Positions 45,752 to 56,126 of a stretch of 64,000 nt of DNA are shown one piece after another (the stretch's first letter is position 1; each line of letters starts with the position of its first letter). Below the pieces are notes generated by a model. That model saw nothing but the letters and a program-made list of their open reading frames with translations, made no database searches and was not told the DNA's origin. Source of the stretch: Elioraea sp. Yellowstone (GTDB lineage Bacteria; Pseudomonadota; Alphaproteobacteria; Acetobacterales; Acetobacteraceae); the NCBI RefSeq assembly GCF_006704265.1, contig NZ_VIKA01000001.1, forward strand, positions 38,201 through 102,200. The letters run 5' to 3'. The position numbers and the translations under genes are program-made.

Positions 45752-45782
45752 ACGGGCGGCGCGGCGATGCGCCGCCCGTTTT
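45752..45782 (+). terminator. lon: Intrinsic terminator of lon
   Basis: Perfect 11-base-pair stem, ACGGGCGGCGC at 45752-45762 and GCGCCGCCCGT at 45769-45779, a 6-base loop, followed by a T-run (TTTT at 45779-45782). The best terminator in the window. Confidence 0.85.
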
Positions 45783-45851
45783 GCGTCGCCGGCCGCGGAG
45801 TCGCGGCTTGGCGTGGCATGCGGACCCGCGGCCGGCGCGCATGAATGCCGA

Positions 45852-45865
45852 AAAACCGCGGTTTT
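45852..45865. repeat. Perfect palindrome AAAACCGCGGTTTT upstream of hupB
   Basis: A 14-base perfect palindrome in the lon-hupB spacer, 26 bases before the candidate hupB -35. It may be a protein-binding site for hupB control; nothing else supports a role. Confidence 0.4.
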
Positions 45866-45890
45866 CTGCGCCTTTCGAGCCGTGTTCGCA

Positions 45891-45920
45891 TTGACGGCGA
45901 GGAAATCCGCTGCCTAGAGT
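45891..45920 (+). promoter_or_regulatory. hupB: Candidate hupB promoter
   Basis: TTGACG at 45891-45896 and TAGAGT at 45915-45920, separated by 18 bases, match sigma-70 hexamers at five and four positions. It would give a leader of about 70 bases before the GTG start of hupB. Confidence 0.6.
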
Positions 45921-45999
45921 GGATCACGGCGCCGGACTCGTGACCCGGTCCTGTGCCCGTCCGTTCCCGTCCCCCCACACGTGCAAGAGGGCAGCACTC

Positions 46000-46272
46000 G
46001 TGAACAAGAACGACCTCGTGGCGCATGTCGCCGACAAGACCGACCTCTCCAAGGCCAAGGCCGCCGAGGTGCTCGATGCGATCTTCGCCGCGATCGAGAG
46101 CGCGCTGAAGAAGAAGCAGGAAGTCCGCCTGGTCGGCTTCGGCACCTTCTCGACCAGCAAGCGCAAGGCGGGCAAGGGTCGCAATCCCCGCACGGGCGAG
46201 GAGATCAAGATCCCGGCCTCGGTCAGTGTCCGCTTCAAGGCCGGCAAGGGTCTCAAGGACGCGGTGAACTGA
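46000..46272 (+). CDS. hupB: DNA-binding protein HU
   Basis: A 90-residue nucleoid protein with the HU pattern: NKNDLVAHVADKTDLSKAKAAEVLDAIFAAI, VRLVGFGTFSTSKRKAGKGRNPRTGEEIKIPAS and FKAGKGLKDAVN. The RNPRTGE arm intercalates into the DNA minor groove. It starts with GTG at 46000 after AGAGG. Its place directly after lon and before two tRNA genes is typical of alphaproteobacteria. Confidence 0.96.
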   Translation: MNKNDLVAHVADKTDLSKAKAAEVLDAIFAAIESALKKKQEVRLVGFGTFSTSKRKAGKGRNPRTGEEIKIPASVSVRFKAGKGLKDAVN

Positions 46273-46299
46273 CCCAGGCGGCGCAGGCTGTCGGCAGGG

Positions 46300-46328
46300 G
46301 GGCCGGTCCGCGGCGACGCGACCGGCCC
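46300..46328 (+). terminator. hupB: Hairpin after hupB
   Basis: Perfect 9-base-pair stem, GGGCCGGTC at 46300-46308 and GACCGGCCC at 46320-46328, with an 11-base loop, followed by a pyrimidine-rich TCTCGTC. Probable hupB terminator. Confidence 0.6.
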
Positions 46329-46381
46329 TCTCGTCATCCGGCCCCTTGTCCGCCGTTCGGCCGCCCGCCTAGAACCTCGTC

Positions 46382-46456
46382 GGGCGGTTAGCTCAGCGGC
46401 AGAGCGCCTGCCTTACACGCAGGATGTCGGCGGTTCGATCCCGTCACCGCCCACCA
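46382..46456 (+). tRNA. tRNA-Val (anticodon UAC)
   Basis: A 75-base tRNA: acceptor GGGCGGT/ACCGCCC, D-arm AGCTCAGCGGCAGAGC, anticodon stem CCTGC/GCAGG with loop CTTACAC (anticodon TAC), T-loop GTTCGATCC, encoded CCA. Confidence 0.96.
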
Positions 46457-46519
46457 TCGCCGCAGCCACCTCGGCCCGCTTGACTTCACGCCCGGCCGCT
46501 CTTAATCCCGGCCCATCGC

Positions 46520-46596
46520 GCGGGTGTAGCTCAGTCGGTTAGAGCGCCGGCCTGTCACGCCGGAGGTCGCGGGTTCGAGCCCCGTCACTCGCGCCA
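46520..46596 (+). tRNA. tRNA-Asp (anticodon GUC)
   Basis: A 77-base tRNA: acceptor GCGGGTG/CACTCGC with one G-T pair, D-arm AGCTCAGTCGGTTAGAGC, anticodon stem CCGGC/GCCGG with loop CTGTCAC (anticodon GTC), T-loop GGTTCGAGCC, encoded CCA. Confidence 0.96.
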
Positions 46597-46655
46597 CTGG
46601 GCGTCGCGGCGCTGCCGCTGTCACGGTCCGCTTTCCCTCGCGCCAATGTCTGGAA

Positions 46656-46674
46656 AGCCGCGCCGGGCGCGGCT
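46656..46674 (+). terminator. Hairpin between tRNA-Asp and the nuo operon
   Basis: Perfect 8-base-pair stem, AGCCGCGC at 46656-46663 and GCGCGGCT at 46667-46674, with a 3-base loop. It may end the tRNA transcript. A weak TGGAAA/TAATGT promoter-like pair brackets it, so it could also lie within the nuoA promoter. Confidence 0.4.
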
Positions 46675-46739
46675 AATGTCGCAGCGCAGCGAAACCCGGC
46701 GGGTGCGGAGCACGCCCGCCGACGAGGACGGGCCACCCG

Positions 46740-47105
46740 ATGGACGCGCTTCTCGCCGAGTATTTCCCGATCCTGGTCTTCATCGGGATCGCCGCCGCCA
46801 TCGCCGTGGCGATGGTCGGCGCGAGCTTGGTGCTCGCGCGCCAGAACCCCGATCCGGAGAAGCTCTCCGCCTACGAATGCGGCTTCAGCCCCTTCGACGA
46901 CGCGCGGCGCAAGTTCGACGTGCGCTTCTACCTGGTCGCGATCCTGTTCATCATCTTCGATCTCGAGGTGGCGTTCCTGTTTCCCTGGGCGGTGGCGCTG
47001 GCGGAGATCGGCTGGTTCGGCTTCGCCTCGATGATGGCCTTTCTCGGCGTCCTGACGGTCGGGTTCATCTACGAGTGGAAGAAGGGCGCGCTGGAATGGG
47101 AGTGA
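46740..47105 (+). CDS. nuoA: NADH-quinone oxidoreductase subunit A
   Basis: A 121-residue membrane subunit with three helices. The conserved loop [39 protein letters not shown] includes the cysteine region that changes access between active and deactive states in mitochondrial ND3. It opens the 14-gene complex I operon. The ATG at 46740 follows a GAGGACGGGCC context. Confidence 0.96.
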   Translation: MDALLAEYFPILVFIGIAAAIAVAMVGASLVLARQNPDPEKLSAYECGFSPFDDARRKFDVRFYLVAILFIIFDLEVAFLFPWAVALAEIGWFGFASMMAFLGVLTVGFIYEWKKGALEWE

Positions 47106-47127
47106 GCCGCGCACGGGAGGTCTTGCG

Positions 47128-47676
47128 ATGAACACCGCGATCGCCTGGAACAGGGAGGCGCTGGCCCGCGGCCCCGCGCAGGATGCGGTGCTGAAGCAGG
47201 TCACCGACCACATGGCCGAGAAGGGCTTCGTGGTCGCGCAGCTCGACAGGCTGGTGAACTGGGCCCGCACCGGCAGCCTCTGGCCGATGACCTTCGGGCT
47301 CGCCTGCTGCGCGGTCGAGATGATCCACGCCTATATGAGCCGCTACGACCTCGACCGTTTCGGTATCATCCCGCGTGCCTCGCCGCGCCAGTCCGACGTG
47401 ATGATCGTCGCCGGCACGCTGACCAACAAGATGGCGCCGGCGCTCCGCAAGGTCTACGACCAGATGCCCGAGCCGCGCTGGGTGATCAGCATGGGCAGCT
47501 GCGCCAATGGCGGCGGCTACTACCACTACAGCTACAGCGTGGTGCGCGGCTGCGACCGCGTGGTGCCGGTCGATGTCTACGTGCCGGGCTGCCCGCCGAC
47601 GGCCGAGGCGCTCGTCTACGGCATCATGCAGCTGCAGAAGAAGATCCGCCGCACCGGCACCGTGCTGCGGCGCTGA
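47128..47676 (+). CDS. nuoB: NADH-quinone oxidoreductase subunit B
   Basis: A 182-residue peripheral-arm subunit that binds cluster N2, the last iron-sulfur centre before quinone. Cluster ligands are in [25 protein letters not shown] and [11 protein letters not shown]. It forms part of the quinone site with NuoD. It starts 22 bases after nuoA. Confidence 0.97.
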   Translation: MNTAIAWNREALARGPAQDAVLKQVTDHMAEKGFVVAQLDRLVNWARTGSLWPMTFGLACCAVEMIHAYMSRYDLDRFGIIPRASPRQSDVMIVAGTLTNKMAPALRKVYDQMPEPRWVISMGSCANGGGYYHYSYSVVRGCDRVVPVDVYVPGCPPTAEALVYGIMQLQKKIRRTGTVLRR

Positions 47677-47689
47677 AGGATCGTCGATC

Positions 47690-48292
47690 GTGTCTGATCC
47701 GCTCGAGGCCCTCGGGGCCCAGATCGCAGCCGCCTGCCCCGATGCCGTGATCGGCAGCGCGGTGACGCATGGCGAGCTTCGTCTCGAGGCGCGTCGCGAG
47801 ATGCTGCTGCCGCTGATGCGCCGGCTTCGCGACGATCCGCGCTTTGCCTTCGTCCAGCTCATGGATCTCTGCGGGGTGGATTGGCCCGAACGGCCCGAGC
47901 GCTTCGACGTCGTCTACAACCTGCTCGCGCCGGTGCCGAACCGGCGCCTGCGCGTCGTCGTCGCCACCGACGAGGCGACGCCGGTGCCGTCGGTGGTGGA
48001 GATCTGGCCTGCCGCCGGCTGGTTCGAGCGCGAGGCCTGGGACCTCTTCGGCATCCTGTTCGAGGGCAACCCGGATCTGCGCCGTATCCTCACCGACTAC
48101 GGCTTCGAGGGGCACCCCCTGCGCAAGGACTTCCCGCTCACGGGGCACGTGGAGGTGCGCTACGACGAGGAGCAGAAGCGCGTCGTCTATGAGCCGGTGC
48201 GCCTGACGCAGGAGTTCCGGAACTTCGACTTCCTCTCCCCCTGGGAGGGCATGACGACGCTGCCTGGCGACGAGAAGGTGCACCGTGGCTGA
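47690..48292 (+). CDS. nuoC: NADH-quinone oxidoreductase subunit C
   Basis: A 200-residue peripheral-arm subunit (30-kDa type): [27 protein letters not shown], the signature ERECWDLFGI variant [38 protein letters not shown]. It starts at GTG 47690 after AAGGA and overlaps nuoD by eight bases. NuoC and NuoD are separate here, unlike the fused NuoCD of enterics. Confidence 0.95.
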   Translation: MSDPLEALGAQIAAACPDAVIGSAVTHGELRLEARREMLLPLMRRLRDDPRFAFVQLMDLCGVDWPERPERFDVVYNLLAPVPNRRLRVVVATDEATPVPSVVEIWPAAGWFEREAWDLFGILFEGNPDLRRILTDYGFEGHPLRKDFPLTGHVEVRYDEEQKRVVYEPVRLTQEFRNFDFLSPWEGMTTLPGDEKVHRG

Positions 48293-49475
48293 CACGCCCG
48301 CGGGTGTGGAGATCCGCACCCACACGATGAATTTCGGGCCCCAGCATCCGGCCGCGCACGGCGTGCTGCGGCTGGTGCTCGAGATGGACGGCGAGGTGGT
48401 CGAACGCGCCGATCCGCATATCGGTCTGCTCCACCGCGGCACCGAGAAGCTGATCGAGTACAAGACCTACATGCAGGCGGTGCCGTATTTCGACCGGCTC
48501 GACTACGTCTCGCCGATGGCGCAGGAGCACGCCTTCGCGCTCGCGACGGAGAAGCTCCTCGGCATCGAGGTGCCGAAGCGGGGCCAGTACATCCGCGTGC
48601 TGTTCGCCGAGATCAGCCGCATCCTGAACCACCTTCTGAACCTCACCACCTACGCGATCGATGTCGGCGCGATCACGCCCGCGCTCTGGGGCTTCGAGGA
48701 GCGCGAGAAGCTCATGGAGTTCCACGAGGCGGCGTCGGGGGCCCGGCTGCACGCCAACTACTTCCGCCCGGGCGGCGTGGCGAAGGACCTGCCCGCGGGG
48801 CTGACCGACCGGATCGCCGAGTGGGCGGCGCGCTTCCCGCAGTTCATCGACGATCTCGAGACGCTCCTGACCGAGAACCGGATCTGGAAGCAGCGCACGG
48901 TCGATATCGGCGTGATGCCGCTCGAGGATGCCCTCGCCTGGGGCTGGTCGGGCCCCTGCCTGCGCGCCTCGGGCGCGGCGTGGGATCTGCGCAAGGCGCA
49001 GCCCTACGACACCTATGCCGAGCTCGACTTCGACATTCCCGTCGGGCGCAACGGCGATTGCTACGACCGCTACCTCGTCCGCGTCGCCGAGATGCGCGAG
49101 AGCCTGAAGATCATCGACCAGTGCCTCACACGCATGCCGGACGGGCCGGTCAAGGTGCAGGACAACAAGATCGTGCCCCCTTCGCGCAGCGAGATGAAGC
49201 GCTCGATGGAGGCGCTGATCCACCACTTCAAGCTCTACACCGAGGGCTATCACGTGCCGGCGGGCGAGACCTACACCGTGGTGGAGGCGCCGAAGGGCGA
49301 GTTCGGCGTCTATCTCGTGGCGGACGGCACGAACCGGCCGTACCGCTGCAAGATCAGGGCGCCGGGCTTCGCGCATCTGCAGGCGATGGACCGGCTGTCG
49401 AAGGGGCACATGCTGGCCGACGCGGTGGCGATCATCGGCTCGCTCGACATCGTCTTCGGGGAGATCGACCGATGA
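48285..49475 (+). CDS. nuoD: NADH-quinone oxidoreductase subunit D
   Basis: A 396-residue 49-kDa-type subunit that lines the quinone chamber. It shows [41 protein letters not shown] and the conserved ending [12 protein letters not shown]. The GTG at 48285 lies inside the end of nuoC. Its stop overlaps the nuoE start by four bases (ATGA). Confidence 0.97.
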   Translation: MADTPAGVEIRTHTMNFGPQHPAAHGVLRLVLEMDGEVVERADPHIGLLHRGTEKLIEYKTYMQAVPYFDRLDYVSPMAQEHAFALATEKLLGIEVPKRGQYIRVLFAEISRILNHLLNLTTYAIDVGAITPALWGFEEREKLMEFHEAASGARLHANYFRPGGVAKDLPAGLTDRIAEWAARFPQFIDDLETLLTENRIWKQRTVDIGVMPLEDALAWGWSGPCLRASGAAWDLRKAQPYDTYAELDFDIPVGRNGDCYDRYLVRVAEMRESLKIIDQCLTRMPDGPVKVQDNKIVPPSRSEMKRSMEALIHHFKLYTEGYHVPAGETYTVVEAPKGEFGVYLVADGTNRPYRCKIRAPGFAHLQAMDRLSKGHMLADAVAIIGSLDIVFGEIDR

Positions 49476-50137
49476 GCGGCCCCGCGCGCTGGAGCCCCGC
49501 GCGGCCCTATCCGGGCGGTCCGGAGACCTTCGCCTTCACCCCCGCCTATCGCGAGCAGGCGGAGAAGCACATCAGGAAGTATCCGCCCGGTCGCCAGGCG
49601 AGTGCGGTGAAGGCGCTGCTCGACCTCGCGATGCGCCAGATGGAGGAGGAGACCGGCGCACGCTGGCTGCCGCGCGCGGCGATGGAGCACGTGGCTGACA
49701 TCCTCGAGATGCCGCGCATCCGCGTCTACGAGGTCGCGTCCTTCTACACGATGTTCAAGACGCGGCCCGTCGGCCGCCATCATCTGCAGGTCTGCACGAC
49801 GACACCGTGCTGGCTGCGCGGCTCCGACGCGGTGCTTGCGGCGTGCCGCAAGGCCGCCGGCAACGTGCCGGACGGGGAGATCTCGGCGGACGGGATGTTC
49901 TCGGTCGAGGAGGTCGAGTGCCTGGGCGCCTGCGTCAACGCGCCGGTGCTGTGGGTGGGCGACGGTTTCTACGAGGACCTGGACGGGCCGGCAACGGAAC
50001 GGATCCTCGAGGCGCTGAGGCGCGGCGAACGCCCACCCTACGGCTCGGCGATCGGCCGCATGGGCTCGGCCCCCGAGGGCGGGCCGACCACGCTGACCGA
50101 CCTCCCGACGCCGCCCGAGAAGACCCCGGCGGAGTGA
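49472..50137 (+). CDS. nuoE: NADH-quinone oxidoreductase subunit E
   Basis: A 221-residue thioredoxin-like subunit (24-kDa type) carrying the [2Fe-2S] cluster N1a. Ligands lie in [12 protein letters not shown] and [12 protein letters not shown]. The last about 45 residues are a Pro/Gly-rich tail ([17 protein letters not shown]), a common alphaproteobacterial extension. nuoF begins five bases after its stop. Confidence 0.95.
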   Translation: MSGPARWSPARPYPGGPETFAFTPAYREQAEKHIRKYPPGRQASAVKALLDLAMRQMEEETGARWLPRAAMEHVADILEMPRIRVYEVASFYTMFKTRPVGRHHLQVCTTTPCWLRGSDAVLAACRKAAGNVPDGEISADGMFSVEEVECLGACVNAPVLWVGDGFYEDLDGPATERILEALRRGERPPYGSAIGRMGSAPEGGPTTLTDLPTPPEKTPAE

Positions 50138-50142
50138 GCGCG

Positions 50143-51444
50143 ATGCTTGCGGACAAGGACCGCATCTTCACCAATCTCTACGGCCAGCATGACTGGCGGC
50201 TCGCCGGCGCGCGCGCGCGGGGCGACTGGGACGGCACGAAGGAGCTGATCGCCAAGGGGCGCGACTGGATCGTCGAGGCGGTGAAGGATTCGGGCCTGCG
50301 CGGCCGCGGCGGCGCGGGCTTCCCGACGGGTCTCAAGTGGTCGTTCATGCCCAAGCAGCAGGGCGAGCGGCCGCACTACCTGGTCGTCAACGCCGACGAG
50401 TCCGAGCCGGGCACCTGCAAGGACCGCGACATCATGCGCTTCGATCCGCACAAGCTGATCGAAGGCTGCCTGCTCGCCGGCGTCGGCATGGGCGCGCATG
50501 TCGGCTACATCTACATCCGCGGCGAGTTCTACCAGGAGTACAAGCACCTCCAGCACGCGATCGACGAGGCCTACGAGGCCGGGCTGATCGGCAGGAACGC
50601 ATGCGGGTCGGGGTTCGACTTCGACCTCTACGTCACGCGCGGCGCCGGCGCCTATATCTGCGGCGAGGAGACGGCGCTCATCGAAAGCCTCGAGGGCAAG
50701 AAGGGCATGCCGCGGCTGAAGCCGCCGTTTCCCGCGGCCGTCGGCCTCTACGGCTGCCCGACCACGGTGAACAACGTCGAGTCGATCGCGGTGGTGCCGA
50801 CGATCCTGCGCCGGGGGCCGGCCTGGTTCGCCTCGATCGGAAGGCCGAAGAACACCGGCACCAAGGTGTTCTGCATCTCGGGCCACGTGAACAAGCCGTG
50901 CAATGTCGAGGAGGCGCTCGGCATCCCGATGCGCGAACTGATCGAGCGCTACGCCGGCGGCGTGCGCGGCGGCTGGGACAACCTCCTCGCGGTGATCCCG
51001 GGCGGCTCCTCGGTGCCGCTCCTGCCGAAGGAGATCTGCGACACGGTGCTGATGGATTTCGACTCGCTGCGCGAGGTGAAGTCCGGCCTCGGCACCGCCG
51101 CGGTGATCGTGATGGACAAGTCCACCGACGTGATCGCCGCGATCGCGCGGCTGGCGAAGTTCTACAAGGTCGAGTCCTGCGGGCAGTGCACGCCGTGCCG
51201 CGAAGGCACGGGGTGGATGTGGCGCGTGATGGAGCGGATGGTGCGGGGCCGTGCGGAGATCGAGGAGATCGATGTGCTGGAGCAGGTGACGCGCCAGGTC
51301 GAGGGCCACACGATCTGCGCGCTCGGCGACGCGGCGGCCTGGCCGATCCAGGGCCTGATCCGACACTTCCGCCCGCTGATGGAGGAGCGCATCCGCGCCG
51401 CCAAGGCGGGGCGTGCGCGGCCGATGCCGATGGCGGCGGAGTAG
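50143..51444 (+). CDS. nuoF: NADH-quinone oxidoreductase subunit F
   Basis: A 433-residue NADH- and FMN-binding subunit (51-kDa type). FMN/NADH motifs are [31 protein letters not shown] and [19 protein letters not shown]. Cluster N3 ligands are in [15 protein letters not shown] and later [13 protein letters not shown]. The ATG at 50143 is preferred to a GTG overlapping the nuoE stop. Confidence 0.97.
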   Translation: MLADKDRIFTNLYGQHDWRLAGARARGDWDGTKELIAKGRDWIVEAVKDSGLRGRGGAGFPTGLKWSFMPKQQGERPHYLVVNADESEPGTCKDRDIMRFDPHKLIEGCLLAGVGMGAHVGYIYIRGEFYQEYKHLQHAIDEAYEAGLIGRNACGSGFDFDLYVTRGAGAYICGEETALIESLEGKKGMPRLKPPFPAAVGLYGCPTTVNNVESIAVVPTILRRGPAWFASIGRPKNTGTKVFCISGHVNKPCNVEEALGIPMRELIERYAGGVRGGWDNLLAVIPGGSSVPLLPKEICDTVLMDFDSLREVKSGLGTAAVIVMDKSTDVIAAIARLAKFYKVESCGQCTPCREGTGWMWRVMERMVRGRAEIEEIDVLEQVTRQVEGHTICALGDAAAWPIQGLIRHFRPLMEERIRAAKAGRARPMPMAAE

Positions 51445-51448
51445 AGCG

Positions 51449-53500
51449 ATGCCCAAGCTCACGATCGACGGCCTCGAGGTCGAGGTCCCGCACGGCGCCA
51501 CCGTCCTGCAAGCCTGCGAGCTCGCCGGCAAGGAGATCCCGCGCTTCTGCTACCACGAGCGCCTCTCGATCGCCGGCAATTGCCGCATGTGCCTGGTCGA
51601 GCTCGAGAAGGCCCCGAAGCCGATCGCCTCCTGTGCCTACCCCGCCGCGGACAACATGGTGATCCGCACCGACTCGCCGATGGTGAAGGCCGCACGGCGC
51701 GGCGTGATGGAGTTCCTGCTGATCAACCATCCGCTCGACTGTCCGATCTGCGACCAGGGCGGCGAGTGCGACCTGCAGGACCAGGCCGTGGCCTACGGGT
51801 TCGACCGCAGTCGCTACGCCGAGAACAAGCGGGCGGTGCCGGACAAGAACCTGGGTCCGCTCATCAAGACCATCATGACGCGCTGCATCCACTGCACGCG
51901 TTGCATCCGCTTCGCCGCCGAAGTGGCCGGCGTGCCAGAGCTCGGCGCGACCGGGCGCGGCGAGGCGATGGAGGTCGGCACCTATGTCGAGCGGGCGCTC
52001 TCCTCCGAGCTCTCCGGCAACATGATCGATCTCTGCCCGGTGGGCGCTCTCACCTCGAAGCCCTATGCCTTCGTCGCGCGGCCCTGGGAGCTCAGGAAGA
52101 CCGACAGCATCGACGTCACCGACGCGCTCGGCTCCTGGATCCGCGTGGACAGCCGCGGGCCGCAGGTGCTGCGGATCCTGCCGCGACTGAACGACGACAT
52201 CAACGAGGAGTGGATCAGCGACAAGGCGCGCTTCTCCTGCGACGGGCTTGCGCGCCGGCGCATCGACCGGCCTTGGGTGCGGCGCGACGGCAGGCTCGTC
52301 GAGACGGGCTGGGCCGAGGCCTTCGATGCGATCGCCGCGCGGCTGAGGGGACTCGCCGGCGAGCGCATCGCCGCGATCGCGGGCGACCAGGCCGATCTCG
52401 AGTCGATGGCTGCGGTCAAGGACCTCTTCGCCGCGCTCGGCAGCGCGAATCTCGACTGCCGCCAGGACGGCGCGCGGCTCGATGCCGCGCGGCGCGACTT
52501 CTACCTCTTCAACTCGACGATCGCGGGCATCGATCGTGCCGGGGCGGCACTGCTGATCGGCACCAACCCGCGCTGGGAGGCTGCGGTGCTGAACGCGCGG
52601 CTGCGCCGGCGCTGGCTTGGCGGGAAGTTCGCGGTCGGGCTGATCGGCGAGGCGCGCGACCTGACCTACCGCTACGACCACCTCGGCACCGACCCGTCCG
52701 CGCTGCACGCGCTGCTCGGTGGCGGCGGGTTCGCCGAGATCCTGCGCGCGGCCGAGCGGCCGATGATCATCCTCGGCCAGGGCGCGCTCGCGCGGCCCGA
52801 CGGCGCGGCCGTGCTTGCCGCCGCCTGGACGCTCGCGCGCAATGTCGGCGCGCTCACCGCCGACTGGCACGGCTTCAACGTGCTGCACACGGCCGCGGCG
52901 CGCGTGGGCGGGCTCGACATCGGCTTCCTGCCGGGGCCGGAGGGCCGCGACCTCCACGGCATCCTCGACGGCGCGCGCTCGGGCGAGGTCGAGGTCGTGC
53001 TCTCGCTCGGCGCCGACGAGCTCGACCCGGCCGATCTGGGGCGCGCCTTCGTCGTCCACATCGGCACGCATGGGGGCCCGATGGCCGCGCGCGCGGACGT
53101 ATTGCTGCCGGGCGCGGCCTATACCGAGAAGGACGCGACCTACGTCAGCACCGAAGGCCGCGTGCAGCGGACCGAGCGCGCGGTATTCCCGCCGGGCGAG
53201 GGGCGCGAGGACTGGGCGATCATCCGCGCGCTCTCCGAGGTGCTCGGCCGGACGCTGCCCTACGACACGCTTGACGAACTGCGCGCCCGGCTGGCGCGCG
53301 AAGAGCGTCTCGCGCATCCCCTCGGCGGCGGCTGCGTCGACCTCGCCGGGCCCTCGGGCGATCCGGCGGCGATGGGCGAGGCGCCCTTCGCCTCGCCGAT
53401 CCGCGACTTCTGGCGCACCGATCCGATCGGCCGCGCCTCGCCGACCATGGCCGAGTGCAGCGCGCTGTTCGGCCGGCCCCAGGCGATGGCGGCGGAGTGA
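51449..53500 (+). CDS. nuoG: NADH-quinone oxidoreductase subunit G
   Basis: A 683-residue 75-kDa-type subunit. The ferredoxin-like N-domain has cluster N1b ([17 protein letters not shown]), the HxxxC cluster N5 region ([18 protein letters not shown]) and N4 ([11 protein letters not shown]). The rest is a molybdopterin-oxidoreductase-like scaffold without cofactor. Length is normal for alphaproteobacteria. It follows nuoF by four bases. Confidence 0.97.
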   Translation: MPKLTIDGLEVEVPHGATVLQACELAGKEIPRFCYHERLSIAGNCRMCLVELEKAPKPIASCAYPAADNMVIRTDSPMVKAARRGVMEFLLINHPLDCPICDQGGECDLQDQAVAYGFDRSRYAENKRAVPDKNLGPLIKTIMTRCIHCTRCIRFAAEVAGVPELGATGRGEAMEVGTYVERALSSELSGNMIDLCPVGALTSKPYAFVARPWELRKTDSIDVTDALGSWIRVDSRGPQVLRILPRLNDDINEEWISDKARFSCDGLARRRIDRPWVRRDGRLVETGWAEAFDAIAARLRGLAGERIAAIAGDQADLESMAAVKDLFAALGSANLDCRQDGARLDAARRDFYLFNSTIAGIDRAGAALLIGTNPRWEAAVLNARLRRRWLGGKFAVGLIGEARDLTYRYDHLGTDPSALHALLGGGGFAEILRAAERPMIILGQGALARPDGAAVLAAAWTLARNVGALTADWHGFNVLHTAAARVGGLDIGFLPGPEGRDLHGILDGARSGEVEVVLSLGADELDPADLGRAFVVHIGTHGGPMAARADVLLPGAAYTEKDATYVSTEGRVQRTERAVFPPGEGREDWAIIRALSEVLGRTLPYDTLDELRARLAREERLAHPLGGGCVDLAGPSGDPAAMGEAPFASPIRDFWRTDPIGRASPTMAECSALFGRPQAMAAE

Positions 53501-53505
53501 CGACG

Positions 53506-54525
53506 ATGATCGCCGACTTTCTCGCCACGCCGGTCGGACAGTTCGTCTTCATCGTCGCCGCGATCCTCGCGATCATGATCCCGGTGCTGATCGGGGTCGC
53601 CTATCTGACCTATGCCGAGCGCAAGGTGCTGGCGGCGATGCAGCTGCGGAAGGGGCCGAACGTGGTCGGGCCTTTCGGCCTGTTCCAGCCCTTCGCGGAC
53701 GCGATCAAGCTGATGATGAAGGAGACGGTGATCCCGTCGGGATCGAACCGTCTGCTGTTCCTCATGGCGCCGATGCTCACCTTCGGGCTCGCGCTGATCG
53801 CCTGGGCGGTGATCCCGTTCGGGCCCGGGCTGGTGCTGGCCGATATCAATGTCGGTGTGCTCTACCTGTTCGCGATCTCGTCGCTCGGTGTCTACGGAAT
53901 CATCATCGCCGGCTGGGCGTCGAACTCGAAATACGCTTTCCTCGGCGCGCTGCGCTCGGCCGCGCAGATGGTCTCCTACGAGGTCTCGATCGGCTTCGTG
54001 ATCATCACCGTGCTGCTCTGCGTGGGCAGCCTGAACCTCAGCCGGGTGGTCGAGGCGCAGCGGGACCTCTGGTTCTTAATCCCGCTCTTTCCGATGTTCG
54101 TCGTGTTCTTCATCTCGGCACTCGCCGAGACGAATCGCGCGCCGTTCGACCTACCGGAGGGCGAGAGCGAGATCGTCGCCGGGTTCTTCGTCGAGTACTC
54201 CTCGATGTCGTTCGCGCTCTTCTTCCTCGGCGAATACGCGAACATGATCCTGATGAGCGCGATGACGACGATCCTGTTCCTGGGAGGCTGGCTGCCGCCC
54301 TTCGACGTCGCGCCGCTCAACTGGGTCCCCGGGCCGATCTGGTTCGCGCTCAAGATCGCGCTCTGCCTGTTCGTCTTCCTCTGGGTGCGCGCGACCTTCC
54401 CGCGCTACCGCTACGACCAGCTCATGCGGCTCGGCTGGAAGGTGTTCCTGCCGCTCAGCCTGCTCTGGGTGGCGCTGACCTCGGGCGCCTTGATGCTGTT
54501 CGGCTGGCTGCCGAGCCCGGCGTGA
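53506..54525 (+). CDS. nuoH: NADH-quinone oxidoreductase subunit H
   Basis: A 339-residue eight-helix membrane subunit that forms the quinone entry channel and first proton path. Signatures are [40 protein letters not shown] and [20 protein letters not shown]. The ATG at 53506 lies five bases after the nuoG stop. Confidence 0.97.
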   Translation: MIADFLATPVGQFVFIVAAILAIMIPVLIGVAYLTYAERKVLAAMQLRKGPNVVGPFGLFQPFADAIKLMMKETVIPSGSNRLLFLMAPMLTFGLALIAWAVIPFGPGLVLADINVGVLYLFAISSLGVYGIIIAGWASNSKYAFLGALRSAAQMVSYEVSIGFVIITVLLCVGSLNLSRVVEAQRDLWFLIPLFPMFVVFFISALAETNRAPFDLPEGESEIVAGFFVEYSSMSFALFFLGEYANMILMSAMTTILFLGGWLPPFDVAPLNWVPGPIWFALKIALCLFVFLWVRATFPRYRYDQLMRLGWKVFLPLSLLWVALTSGALMLFGWLPSPA

Positions 54526-54620
54526 TGACGGAGGAGCGATCGTGACGACGACCGGTTGCCGTGCGCGGCCGCGGGGTCTAGGAACCGAGCCGCGCCGCGC
54601 ATTGCCAACGGAGGCGTGAC
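54526..54620. other. Intra-operon spacer nuoH-nuoI
   Basis: 95 bases, the longest gap inside the nuo operon, with no coding content. It ends in GGAGGCGTGAC, the ribosome site of nuoI. Confidence 0.5.
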
Positions 54621-55109
54621 ATGGGCTTCATGGACCGCACCGCACGCTCGCTGCTGCTCTCCGAGCTCGTCTCGGGCATGGCGCTCACGCTGCGCTACTT
54701 CTTCAGGCCCAAGGTCACAATCAACTACCCCTACGAGAAGGGCCCGCTGAGCCCGCGCTTCAAGGGCGAACATGCGCTGCGCCGCTACCCGAACGGCGAG
54801 GAGCGCTGCATCGCCTGCAAGCTCTGCGAGGCGATCTGCCCGGCCCAGGCGATCACCATCGAGGCGGAGCCGCGCGAAGACGGGTCGCGCCGCACGACCC
54901 GATACGACATCGACATGACGAAGTGCATCTACTGCGGCCTCTGTGAGGAGGCCTGCCCGGTGGATGCGATCGTCGAGGGGCCGAACTTCGAGTTCTCGGC
55001 CGAGACGCGCGAGGAGCTGATGTACAACAAGGAGAAGCTGCTCGCGAACGGCGACCGCTGGGAGGCCGAGATCGCCGCGCGCCTCCAGGCCGACGCGCCC
55101 TATCGCTGA
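54621..55109 (+). CDS. nuoI: NADH-quinone oxidoreductase subunit I
   Basis: A 162-residue 23-kDa-type subunit with two [4Fe-4S] clusters (N6a, N6b): [16 protein letters not shown] near residue 58 and [16 protein letters not shown] near 97. An N-terminal amphipathic helix anchors it at the membrane. A strong GGAGG precedes the ATG. Confidence 0.97.
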   Translation: MGFMDRTARSLLLSELVSGMALTLRYFFRPKVTINYPYEKGPLSPRFKGEHALRRYPNGEERCIACKLCEAICPAQAITIEAEPREDGSRRTTRYDIDMTKCIYCGLCEEACPVDAIVEGPNFEFSAETREELMYNKEKLLANGDRWEAEIAARLQADAPYR

Positions 55110-55120
55110 GGCGACCGGCC

Positions 55121-55807
55121 GTGATCGCCACGCTCGCCTTCTACCTGTTCGCCGCGGTCCTGCTCGCCTCGGCCACCATGGTCGTGGTGGCGCGCAACCC
55201 CGTGCACGCGGTGCTGTTCCTGATCCTCGCCTTCTTCAACGCCTCGGCGCTGTTCCTGCTCGCAGGCGCCGAGTTCCTCGCGCTGATCCTGGTAATCGTC
55301 TATGTCGGGGCGGTCGCGGTGCTGTTCCTGTTCGTCGTCATGATGCTGGACGTGAACTTCGCCGAACTGCGCGAGGGCTTCGTGCGCTACCTGCCGATCG
55401 GCGGCGTCATCGGCGGCATCCTGCTGGTCGAGCTCCTGCTGGTCGGCACGGCCTGGACGATCTCGCCGCAGGCGCCGCTGCTGCTCGCCGAGCCGGTGCC
55501 GGAGGCGGTGACCAACACCAGGGCGCTCGGGCGCCTGCTCTACACCGACTACGTCTACCTGTTCCAGGCGGCCGGCTTGGTGCTGCTGGTGGCGATGGTC
55601 GGCGCGATCGTGCTGACGCTGCGCGACCGGCCGGGCGTGCGGCGCCAGAATGTCGGTGCGCAGCTTGCCCGCGCGCGTGATGCGACGCTTGCGGTGGTGA
55701 AGGTCGCGCCCGGCGCCGGGCTGACGGTGGTGCCGAAGCCCGAGCCGAAGCCCGACCCGGAACCTGTCGAGCACGGCCATGGCGGCCATCACGGGGGAGG
55801 GCATTGA
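55121..55807 (+). CDS. nuoJ: NADH-quinone oxidoreductase subunit J with a His-rich tail
   Basis: A 228-residue membrane subunit with five helices (FYLFAAVLLASATMVVVARNPVHAVLFLILAF, LILVIVYVGAVAVLFLFVVMMLD). It starts at GTG 55121. The last about 25 residues form a Pro/Lys linker followed by HGHGGHHGGGH, a histidine-rich tail not part of the core fold, which could bind Ni or Zn. nuoK begins three bases after its stop. Confidence 0.94.
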   Translation: MIATLAFYLFAAVLLASATMVVVARNPVHAVLFLILAFFNASALFLLAGAEFLALILVIVYVGAVAVLFLFVVMMLDVNFAELREGFVRYLPIGGVIGGILLVELLLVGTAWTISPQAPLLLAEPVPEAVTNTRALGRLLYTDYVYLFQAAGLVLLVAMVGAIVLTLRDRPGVRRQNVGAQLARARDATLAVVKVAPGAGLTVVPKPEPKPDPEPVEHGHGGHHGGGH

Positions 55808-55810
55808 GCC

Positions 55811-56119
55811 ATGGTCGTCGGGCTCGATCACTACCTCGCGGTCGCCGCGATCCTGTTCACCCTCGGCATCTTCGGCATCTTCCTGAACCGGAAGAACGTG
55901 ATCGTCATCCTGATGTCTGTCGAGCTGATGCTGCTGGCTGTGAACATCAACCTGGTCGCCTTCTCGGCCGCGCTCGGCGACCTGACGGGGCAGATCTTCA
56001 CCATGCTGGTCTTGACCGTCGCGGCGGCCGAAGCCGCGATCGGTCTCGCGATCGTGGTGGTCTATTTCCGCAACCGCGGCTCGATCGCGGTCGAGGACAT
56101 CCGCGTGATGAAGGGCTGA
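55811..56119 (+). CDS. nuoK: NADH-quinone oxidoreductase subunit K
   Basis: A 102-residue three-helix antiporter-related subunit. Conserved intramembrane glutamates lie in [18 protein letters not shown] and [17 protein letters not shown]. Length is typical. It lies between nuoJ and nuoL with gaps of three and seven bases. Confidence 0.96.
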   Translation: MVVGLDHYLAVAAILFTLGIFGIFLNRKNVIVILMSVELMLLAVNINLVAFSAALGDLTGQIFTMLVLTVAAAEAAIGLAIVVVYFRNRGSIAVEDIRVMKG

Positions 56120-56126
56120 GGGGGCG

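Noticed and set aside
50678..53317. Long minus-strand open frame opposite nuoF/nuoG
   Set aside because: Antisense shadow caused by high GC; NuoF and NuoG have clear cluster motifs on the plus strand.
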